Part shown: positions 56,267-64,000 of the stretch, in pieces
How the letters are laid out: every line of letters begins with the position of its first letter
Numbering within the stretch: the first letter of the stretch is position 1
Origin: Coturnix japonica
Taxonomy: Eukaryota; Chordata; Aves; Galliformes; Phasianidae
NCBI RefSeq assembly: GCF_001577835.2
Contig: NC_029519.1
Span: 81,088,842-81,152,841 of the forward strand
Length of the DNA: 64,000 nt
Direction: 5' to 3'
Translations under genes and position numbers: made by a program
Notes under the pieces: generated by a model
What the model was told of the DNA's origin: nothing
What the model saw: only the letters and a program-made list of their open reading frames with translations
Database searches by the model: none

Positions 56267-57760
56267 CAGGATGACTGGGATAACCCAGTGTCAGCTCTGC
56301 AAGCTCTGCTGAAGATCCTGACCTCCCGCTGAAAATACAGCAGGGCTCAATTTAGCTGCACTCAAGGGCCCTTTCCCTAACAAGACAGATCAGAAAAGCC
56401 ATTTCCCATACCAGAAAATGATGGCTTTTTTTTCCTGAAGTTGAGTGGAGGAAATTCTCCAGCCAATTGTTTTGTGGTGTTGGTTTTTTTTTTAAAGCTG
56501 TTGTTCAATTCACTCAGTGCCAAGGATTTCAAAGTGTGTCATCACTGATTTTCCTTTGTCATTAACTGCCAGGTTTTGGGGGGTGGCTCATAGCTGAGAT
56601 GGAGGAAGATGGGAGGCAAAGCTGACTTGATTAACACCGTGTTTTGAAACCTTTCTGCATCTTGTTTAAATTGATTTTCTTCTGCTTCTATTCTAAAAGT
56701 GGAAGGGGAAAAAAAAAAAGAGCTCCATCCAAGGGAACATCAAAGGGTACGGAGTTATTTTCACTGCTGGTATAAAAACGAAGAACACGCAAAGACCAAA
56801 CTGCATGAGCGATGCTAATAATGTGCCCAACAACAGAGCCCCACAGAGATGGACGTTAATACCTTGATTCAGACCTGAGATGCTTGCAATACAAAAGCCT
56901 CATGCCTGCAAAATCCTCCTAGGAAAGCCTCTGTGAGGAGACGGTGTGGTGGAAAAAGCATGCCAAGAACGATTTGAAACTCAAAGAATGACTGAAGCTG
57001 GTCTTGGAGTCAAAGCTTTTCTCTATGGAAAGAGCTGGGGGAGAAAATCCAACAAAATGAAGCAGGAGGGAGAAAAAAAAAACACTTGAAAAAGGAAGCT
57101 GTTATTTTTATGCCCAGGGGAAAATTAAGCTGTTTATCCATTGTGGCTCATTTTGGATTCACTAAGCAAAGCCAGCAGAATGGCTCAGTAGGTTGGACTG
57201 ATGCCCTGGAGCATCTTGAGGACTACTTGGTGTTCAATCATATCCCAATGTCCAGGTGTCTCCTGGATAACACCTCTACTTGCTGTCCTGCATGTGTCTG
57301 ACCTGACGCATGGTTATACATATGGCTGAAGACCTTTGGACAGCAGGAGTGGTCTTGATGGGGAGCTTGAGACCCCCCTATGCCAGCACCTCCATGGCAG
57401 ATGCTGTTACACACCTCCTACAACAGGAAAAAACGATCTTAGCAGAATTTTGCTATAAAACCAGGGGTGTAAATCCACACCTTTCTAAAAATGAGTCCAA
57501 AGGCTGCACTGAGTTGATTCTTACTGGGGATGGAGACATGGTTATTCATAAAGTTCATCCTACAGTGCTATGATTTTCTTGTTCCCCCACTGATTGCAGG
57601 GATAACTGTCTTCTTGTGGTTAAAGGATATGTTGGCACCAGAAAATTCCTCATCTAGACATATAGAGGTACTTCTTAGACCAGTCTTTTCACATCAGTGT
57701 CATCTAAAATGCCCTAAGGACTCCCTTGTCTTTACCCATTCTCTTCTAACCACAGCCAAA
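56267..57760. other. Unique sequence, A-rich patches
   Basis: Runs of 9-13 A or T occur at 56427, 56483, 56709 and 57071, without an attached retroposon. Frames of 71-100 codons between 57086 and 57832 have no domain. Confidence 0.42.
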
Positions 57761-57996
57761 AGGTTCAAGAAGGAACCATTCATGGCTGAAGAGATGAAGG
57801 TAAGGGTTCAAGAAGGGACTATCCATGTTTGATGTGATGAAAGTAAACGTTCAGGGAGAAACCACCATTAGTTTCAGAGATGAAGATCAAGGTTCCGGAA
57901 GGGACCATTCATGGCTGAATAGACGAATATGAAGGTTGAAAAAGTGATCGTCATGGGTTGAAGGGATGGAGCTAAAGGTTCAAGAAGGGACCATGG
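57761..57996 (+). repeat. 43-bp minisatellite, about 5.5 units
   Basis: Five complete units start at 57761, 57804, 57847, 57890 and 57933, each exactly 43 bp, with a partial sixth at 57976-57996. The unit begins AGGTTCAAGAAGGGACC, continues with CATTCATGGCTGAAGAGA and ends TGAAGNTAA-like. Units 1, 4 and 6 are closest to the apparent consensus; units 2, 3 and 5 are more diverged by substitution only. 43 is not a multiple of three, so the array is not a protein repeat. It sits in unique DNA with no CR1 within 0.9 kb. Confidence 0.93.
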
Positions 57997-58880
57997 AAAG
58001 ATGGAACAGATTCCTTTCCAGCCCAGTCCTGAAAGCTGTGTCTACACTGGTGAACTGAACAGTGGGTTGAACTAAAACTGCTGAACCCCCTGGCACACAT
58101 TTGCCTTTCACACAGCCCTATATAATCCATGCATGGGTCACAGCCCACAAACTGGCTGATGGGCACTTTGTTCTACAGATAGGAGAAATTTAATAACACA
58201 GGTGAAGACAGCTTTGTGCCATTGGCCTCAGGACCTCCATAACACATTTGTTCCATGAGTGCAGACATGACCAAAGCTCTTTGCTCTGCAAAGCTTAGGG
58301 ATCACGAAGTGCCTCATTCACTGGAGGCAGCTTAGGACAGAAACAGTAAACCTAATAAAGACCAAAACGATCCCTTTAGGAATACAGGACAGTCTTTCTC
58401 TATTGCTCCAAACATTGCTCAGGCTTGCACTGCTTCTTCATTTATTTCTCTGAGAAATGACTTGAAACAGACAGGGAAGCTGGTGAGAAGGAGCTGCACC
58501 CTGCTCTGACGCTGCTGACACAGAACTGCTCCGTCTCTAAGCTCACTTTGTACTTCATAGTGCTGGGACTTGAAAGACACTTCTTGAAGAAATACTTGGA
58601 AATTAGAGAGATAAGGCGTCAGCTTTAGTCAACACTTCAGTGTCAGCACTCAACGGGACCCCAGATTTTAGCATGTGTGTATATTATAAATCTATTTCTC
58701 TTTATATATATAGAAACGTTGAGGCAGTGAATTAAAATCAAGCTGTGCTCCACACTTTCATTTGTAATGGGGCCATTCTTGGCTCTAAGGAGGGAGTCAT
58801 CAGCCCCGTGAATGGCAGGAAGGGATGGAGAGTGCAACAGTCTTCTGCCAAAGACAAATAAAGTGAAAGGAAAGGAATGG
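57997..58880. other. Unique sequence, nothing recognised
   Basis: A 122-codon minus-strand frame (58643-59011) runs through the MIR-like and CR1 fragments on the right and is not credible. A short TATATATA run lies at 58704. Confidence 0.42.
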
Positions 58881-58958
58881 TTGCATTTCACAAATAAGGG
58901 GAACTGAGGCATGGAGAGAGGCAATAACTTGCACAAAGGCAAGGAGATGATCACCACT
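58881..58958 (-). mobile_element. MIR-like SINE remnant
   Basis: Reversed MIR core and 3' part: TTGCATTTCACAAATAAGGG, GAACTGAGGCATGGAGAGAG, GCAATAACTTGCACAAAGGC, then AAGGAGATGATCACCA. These match the order 'cattttacagatgagg / aaactgaggcacagagagg / ttaagtaacttgcccaaggtcaca'. The right end is followed within 30 bp by a CR1. Confidence 0.7.
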
Positions 58959-58989
58959 AGGGTGGTGGGTAGTTCAGGCACCCTGAATA

Positions 58990-59077
58990 AGCTGTAGATG
59001 CTCCTGCTCATTGCAGGGCAGTTGGACTAGATGGCCTTTAAAGGTCTAATTCAAACCATCCTGTATTTCTACAATAC
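58990..59077 (+). mobile_element. CR1 LINE, 3' terminal fragment
   Basis: AGCTGTAGATGCTCCTGCTC, ATTGCAGGGCAGTTGGACTA, GATGGCCTTTAAAGGTCTAA, TTCAAACCATCCTGTATTTC. It resembles the 1785 subfamily ('attgcaggg.agttggacta'). Confidence 0.9.
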
Positions 59078-59109
59078 ACCACCTCCAGGAGCAGAACACC
59101 CCTGAATTT

Positions 59110-59167
59110 GTTGATGAACTTAATGATCTAGGTGGTCTTTTCTAACCTTAATGATTCTATGATTCCA
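59110..59167 (+). mobile_element. CR1 LINE, 3' terminal fragment
   Basis: GTTGATGAACTTAATGATCT, AGGTGGTCTTTTCTAACC and TTAATGATTCTATGATTCC. A different subfamily from its neighbour 33 bp upstream in the same orientation. Confidence 0.9.
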
Positions 59168-59540
59168 AATGAGCCCTATCAGATCAGCACAACTTTTATT
59201 CCCAGGATCATGACGTGCCTGTCATATCACTTGGATGTTTCATTCCAAGGAGGGCATCATGTCAATAGGAAGATGTTAAAATGTGCACCCATGTGCACAT
59301 TCCTACACACCCTTTTCAGCCCTGCTTAGAGTGAAAGCATCCAGAAAGCCCATAGGCCCCTATTAATTTCATAGCTCGCCAGATCACAAACTCTCAGTTC
59401 TACTGTTTGCAGAGTGCCTGGTGTGTAGAGACCCCAGAAGAATTAACAAGGACGTTAACAAGGATGAGACCCAGCAAGAGGAGAGTAGTTGTGCAGGGGA
59501 AGAAGTGGCTTAGCCAAGTTAACCCAGCTCCATAGTGTAA
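59168..59540. other. Unique sequence, nothing recognised
   Basis: No frame above 65 codons lies wholly inside and no repeat was recognised. Confidence 0.45.
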
Positions 59541-59700
59541 TGCATTGGCACAGCTGCCCAGGGAGGTGGTGGGGTCACCATCCTTAGAGGTATCCAAGAG
59601 CCATGAAGATGTGGCACTCGGGCAGTAGACACAGTGGGATGGGCTGAGGTTGGGCTTGGGGATCTGAGAGGTTTCTCTATAATTAATGCTTCTATGAATT
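59541..59700 (+). mobile_element. CR1 LINE, ~160-bp 3' fragment
   Basis: TGCATTGGCACAGCTGCCCA, GGGAGGTGGTGGGGTCACCA, TCCTTAGAGGTATCCAAGAG, CCATGAAGATGTGGCACTCG, GGTTGGGCTTGGGGATCTG and TTAATGCTTCTATGAATTC. Confidence 0.94.
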
Positions 59701-61024
59701 CTACAATCTCAGTGTAGGAGGAAGAAAGCTCATAAATGAGACCAAAACTGAGGAAAACATTGGAAGGAAGATGCAAAAAAGGTGTTCCCCGAGTCCTCCA
59801 TCCCTGGACAGTTGAAAAACAGTTTTCTTTTGCTTTTTTTCTTTTGCTTTCTGCTGCCATATTGCAATGAAAATGACGAACTTCATGCTCACCGTGTCAG
59901 CAGAGGAAGCTGATGCCCAGACTTCTAAAGGTTCTACGGATCATGGGGCTGGAGGAGAGAACCAGGAAGAAAAGCTGCTCTAAAAGCTCTCATCCCTGGA
60001 ATATCCCAGTAACATTTAGACTGAAGGCTGAGCACACGGTTTCCTGGTCATCTGCTGCCACCTAGTGTCATCCCAACACCCCAAAACCCTCCTTGGATGC
60101 ATTAATTCCTCTAAGCAGGACCTAAGTCCATCATCCCTTTGCACTCTCTGTGACCATCTCAAGTCAATCAGAGCTAGCAAACACATTGTCGTGCACCATC
60201 CCCAAGTTAAAATCCCCTCATATGGTTCTGCAGCAGTCTGCCTTGAGGAAAAGCCACTGCTGCCTGTTAAGGCATCTCCCAGGGAGACAAATGGTCTTTG
60301 AGAAGAGTAAAAACACCATTTGCTGCTGAGCAGAGCCCTGTGCTATCACAGCCTTGTAGGATCCCCGAGATCAGAAACTGAAGGTTCTATCAGTCACTTT
60401 CCAGCCCGAATAACTCAAATTTAGGCCCTGAATGTGCATGTCTTGCCTCTACAATGCTGGTGTACTTTGGGCAGCTGTAGAGGTTCAGATCCCCATTGCT
60501 CCCCACCTGCAAAAGGAGGAGACGAAGGGAGTGGGATGGCATTAAAAGCAAGACTCCAAGGCAAGGGGTACTGCACCAGTTCAATGCATTCATCCATGTG
60601 CTCACCCCAAAGGAAGGCAGTTTTCTGACTGTGCCGTTGACATCCCTCACTTTGTCATTAAGCTAAATGGTCAAGTAATTAAGAAAGTTTAGGCTGTCCC
60701 TAAACCATGAGCAAACGTGACACTGGTTGGACACATCCCATAAAGTTTAGTCCTTGGCACAGTGGGATCTAAGCCAGGTCAGTCGATGTGCTGGACCCAA
60801 CAACCCCAGCTTTAAGCTAATGGAGGGGCTGTAGGAATGGCCGTTTGCAGTGGTATGGTGGGAGTTCTTGATGTCTAGAGGGTTGGGGAACTTCTGAGCA
60901 AGAAAACAGTCAGAGGAGCCAGGGGAAAGTACAAAACCATTGCTCCCATTACAGACCCTGACAGAGCCGCGCATCAAGTCATAGGAAAGTGGCACGGAAT
61001 AGTTCTGTGCAAGTCAAGAGCACC
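59701..61024. other. Unique sequence, nothing recognised
   Basis: Frames up to 113 codons (59519-59860, minus) overlap the CR1 antisense. A T-rich patch (59821-59850) is unremarkable. No domains were seen. Confidence 0.42.
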
Positions 61025-61195
61025 TTTCATTTGAGGATTGTAAAGCCCTTTCAAGACACCAGTTCATTAAACCTCACAACATCCCTGTGAGGTAGGTATT
61101 ACCCCCCATTGTACAGATGGGAGGAACTGAGGCACAGAGAGACGCAACGGCTTGGCCAAGGCCTTTGGGCAAGCCAACAGCACAGGCAGGAGGTC
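61025..61195 (-). mobile_element. MIR-like SINE, long remnant
   Basis: The best MIR match: ATTTGAGGATTGTAAAGCCC, AGTTCATTAAACCTCACAAC, ATCCCTGTGAGGTAGGTATT, CCATTGTACAGATGGGAGGA, ACTGAGGCACAGAGAGACGC and GGCTTGGCCAAGGCC. Reversed, these follow MIR order from the core through 'cctacctcacaggg ttgttgtgaggattaaatgagtt' to the 3' 'gtaaagcgctt' side. Being recognisable over ~150 bp at MIR's age is uncommon and can indicate constraint. A 71-85 codon frame across it is not a gene. Confidence 0.85.
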
Positions 61196-61930
61196 TTCCT
61201 GCTCTTGTTCCTGGCTTGTGGCTCCTTCCCACTTTGGACAGCAGTGATAGCAGCTCACAAACCACTTCTGGGCTTGCCCCATGAACGGGGAAAATATGTT
61301 TTTGAAGGGCTCCTGAGCCCCTTGAAAGCACCCTGGTAACCAGCTGTCACCAGCACTGCAGACATTGAACCATATCCCAGATGGCTTCTCCTTCCAGGTG
61401 CGGCCCCAGGATTGTCACTGTTTGTTCTTGTGCAATCAGGTAGGGGGGCCAGGAGAAGCCGGAGAACTTGGATCCTTCAGGATATGTCCCAGCACCAGAT
61501 GGCACCGTCCAAACTGGCGACCATTTTTATCTCATGGCAAATGTCTCCCCGGAGACAATGCCCAGCATTGAACTCTGGTGGCATTGGGTGGTGGGGAATG
61601 TCACCATGACTGGAGGAGAAGGAGGAGGTAGCTAGAAGGATATTACACAGCTTTCGCTGTTGTCAGCATCTTCCATCAGCGTTGGATGTTCAGTTGACCC
61701 CAGGTCACCCCTAAGCAGCCCATGTGCAATGTCAATAAGAAATCAAAGCTGGGGGGGGATAAACTGGCAAAGAAATGATGCCAAGAGCTGTGGTGGAGTT
61801 TTCACCATGGTTACCCCACAGAGCAACCCTCAGTTATACCGTGGTACCAATTTCCCCTCTCCTCCCCCCACCACTCACTGTTTTGTGCTGAGCACTCATT
61901 CTTGTCTTATAAAAATAGTCCTCTGGTATC
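61196..61930. other. Unique sequence, nothing recognised
   Basis: A 109-codon plus-strand frame (61660-61989) ends in the lysine/asparagine codons of the A-rich repeat on the right and is spurious. Confidence 0.42.
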
Positions 61931-61987
61931 AAAAACAAAACAAAACAAAACAAAAAAAACTAAAAACAAAACCCCAACAAATAAAAT
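61931..61987 (+). repeat. (AAAAC)n A-rich simple repeat
   Basis: Four to five AAAAC units, then an A8 run and decayed AAAAC/AAC sequence. Such arrays often descend from poly-A tails, but no retroposon body is visible on the left. Confidence 0.88.
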
Positions 61988-63751
61988 GAGAGGAATAAAG
62001 ACCCCTGTCGCCAGCAGCAGTGCAAATCAGGAGAGCCAGCTCAGGAAGGATGGGCTTAAGGTGTCCTTTGGTTTGTCACTTCTTCAAGGGGAAGGAGGTT
62101 GATTGGACTTTGATGGCCGGGACTGGCCTAGAGCAAGTAAAAAGAGAAAGGAAACAAGTCAGAGTGCAGAGAGACCAAACATCCACCATCACCATCACAG
62201 CCATCCTTCCACATGTCAGGAAGGAAAGATGAGCTGCTGTCTGTGAGACCAGAGGGGATCCAAGACTGTCCTGGTCATCAAAATCCTCTCTCAAAATACA
62301 ATCCCAGGCTGTTTTGCTTTGAGGTGCTGGCCTTAGACATAACCTCAACACGTTGACAGGAGACAAAACCATGTGTTGGCACCAGGCAGTAAGCAATGGT
62401 AACACCTGGGAGCCCACCTGCTTTGGGAGAAATGTTCCCCAAGGGGTTCTCAGTTTCTCAAGAACAACCAAGGCGTTTTGTGCACTACCAGAGATGTCAC
62501 CAAGCCAACTATTGTAAGATAGACCCCATAGTCCACCCTGAGAACTCATGACATTTCTCACATCAGCCAACCAGGAAGGATATTTCCCTATCCCTCTCCT
62601 AGTAGTACCTAGTAATGAATCAGAACTGGGACATGGTACATCCTGCTTCCCAGCACATCTGTCCCTGCCACTCTATGCTTCCTGAAGCTGGCATTGCATC
62701 AGAGTTGTATGGCTGAAAACAGCAAGGGCAAAACTGCTTTTCTTGGAGGGAGCCAGGTCTAGTTGCAGAGATGTGCCAAATCTTTCTCTTTTTGGATCAG
62801 AGAACAAGCTTATTTTATCTACTAGGAGAGACAATCTGTAGGGATTGAGTTACACTGAGAATTTTGGGGCATATTCAGCCTCCTTGTGGTGACAACCACA
62901 AAGGAACGAGAACCTAAAATAGTTTAAGAAGGTCAAAGCAGTAATTAGACCATCTGGAGATGAGGGTCAACTTTAGTTCAGCATGGTGTCTTCCCTCCAT
63001 GGCTGGATAAGGCCCTGGCTGGCTACGAGGAGGGGATACAAAAGTTCCCACTGACCCATTTTCATTGAATTTAGCAGTATAGCATGAGTTGAAAGGAACT
63101 CATCTATGAGCTTCTGGGAAGGGAAACGTTTAAACTCCAGCTTGATGGGTCAAAACCCAGTGCAGTAGGTCCCCCTTATTCCTGCATGATGTCTGCAACT
63201 CACCTTTGAGGTGGCATCGGCCTGTAGGGAGGAAAGATGAAAGACAGCATCATTGTACATTTCTCCCCTGTCCCCCAGCAGCAAACCAGAAGCCCCCATG
63301 CTCCAGGATGCAAAGCCACATGCACCGACCAAAATATGGTACTTTCCTTCATCTATCAGGACCCTACAGGACAAAAAACTCAAATCCTGGTCACCATTGG
63401 CCAACCTTGACAAAACCCCTTGATGTCCTGCCAAATGGAGGCATGGCCACAGGTTCTGAGTGCCTGTGGGTGCACTGACTAACACACGGGTAGGCTTTTC
63501 TCCTGCACTATGGCCATGAGGTTGATGGTAGGGTCAACATTTGGGTAAATTCTTGGGTTGCAGTTGTTCCCCACATGGCAAGATTTGGGGTATCAACTAA
63601 TTTCCTTCCTATTATTTGCATATTATTATTAGAAGCTGAGCACCAAAGCCATTTTCCAGGTTCTCTCAAACCTGGTGGGCTTCAAATTGCTCTTCAGCCC
63701 CAGCAGCAGGCACAGACCCCAGACACACCAGTCATACTGGGGAGGACTATG
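61988..63751. other. Unique sequence with a 164-codon chance frame
   Basis: The minus-strand frame 62076-62570 has no recognisable domain. 63068-63110 (TAGCATGAGTTGAAAGG) faintly recalls a reversed CR1 terminus but is too short to call. A POU octamer match (63614-63621) lies in an AT-rich patch. Confidence 0.38.
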
Positions 63752-63812
63752 AGAATCATGGAATCATGGAATCATAGAACAGCTTGTGTTGGAAGGGCCC
63801 CACCTGTCATGG
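63752..63812 (-). mobile_element. CR1 LINE, 3' terminal fragment
   Basis: GAATCATGGAATCATGGAAT, CATAGAACAGCTTGTGTTGG and AAGGGCCCCACCTGTCATG. Three tail units, then only ~35 bp of body. Confidence 0.88.
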
Positions 63813-64000
63813 GCAGAGTTACCATGAAATGCAGGCCGTGATGTAGATGAGGGAACAAAAAGCAAGCCAGAGCATACCATGTTGATATTTAGGATGTCCC
63901 AAAGAAATATGACCCACGAGACTCCTGCTCTGTCTGCCTGCATGGCCCCAGTGTGGTGAGAAGTAGCTCAACTCCTCCCTCAACTTACTTGGATGGCCTC

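Noticed and set aside
61931-61987. A-rich AAAAC array as the poly-A tail of a processed pseudogene
   Set aside because: No gene-like sequence is recognisable on its left, and no flanking target-site duplication was seen.
62076-62570. 164-codon minus-strand open frame
   Set aside because: No domain, signal or homology recognised; probably chance.
63068-63110. Possible reversed CR1 terminus (AGCATGAGTTGAAAGG)
   Set aside because: Too short and missing the octamer tail and 'gggaccc' block.
40345-63621. POU octamer matches ATTTGCAT at 40345, 49389 and 63614 as a regulatory cluster
   Set aside because: An 8-base word is expected about twice in 64 kb when both strands are counted, so three scattered hits are near chance.
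1-64000. CRISPR arrays, operons, rRNA or tRNA genes, phage or bacterial mobile elements
   Set aside because: None was seen. Repeat content is vertebrate, and no tRNA cloverleaf or regularly spaced short direct repeats with unique spacers were found.

Overview
The window reads as non-coding vertebrate DNA, almost certainly from a bird and plausibly a galliform such as chicken. The main evidence is at least 44 fragments of the CR1 LINE, about 6 kb or roughly a tenth of the window by my hand count. All but a few end in, or stop close to, the CR1 3' terminus with its octamer tail (ATTCTATG-type, seen as CATAGAAT on the opposite strand). This density of short, 5'-truncated CR1 copies with almost no SINEs is typical of avian genomes. 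Turtles and crocodilians also carry CR1, so the bird call is an inference. I see no bacterial gene organisation: no operons, no ribosome-binding-site-led reading frames and no rRNA.

No host gene or exon could be supported. The longest open frames (about 160-179 codons) show no domain I recognise. Several run through repeats, and most overlap frames of similar length in other phases or on the other strand, as expected by chance in this much DNA. The window is best read as intergenic or deep-intronic sequence.

Layout. 1-10 kb: scattered CR1, an AAC/AAT microsatellite (about 4.0 kb), a possible ERVL-like LTR/primer-binding-site scrap (4.2-4.4 kb) and an ATGACC hexamer array (9.46 kb). 10-21 kb: two near full-length 3'-end CR1 copies of one subfamily (10.7 and 20.9 kb), a nested or abutting CR1 pair (15.4 kb) and one internal CR1 piece lacking its 3' end (19.1 kb). 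21-28 kb: mostly unique sequence, with a 38-bp tandem duplication carrying interferon-regulatory-factor-like GAAAGTGAAA motifs (23.7 kb), more CR1 and a MIR-like SINE remnant (27.4 kb). 28-33 kb: the densest CR1 cluster. 33-46.5 kb: few CR1, an AT-rich block (37.4 kb), a TCTAYN-type microsatellite (40.8 kb) and a 370-bp purine tract with extreme strand asymmetry (41.6 kb). 46.5-64 kb: more CR1, a clean 43-bp minisatellite of about 5.5 units (57.76-58.0 kb) and two further MIR-like SINE fragments (58.9 and 61.0 kb).

There are no genes here whose joint action can be described. The window records retroposon history (MIR-type SINEs oldest, then several CR1 subfamilies, perhaps an LTR scrap) plus local tandem-repeat growth. 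A previously undescribed biological system is not evident. The items most worth checking are the 43-bp minisatellite, the IRF-like duplication, the purine tract and the MIR remnants. All repeat boundaries were judged by eye from remembered consensus sequences and are good to about 5-20 bp.
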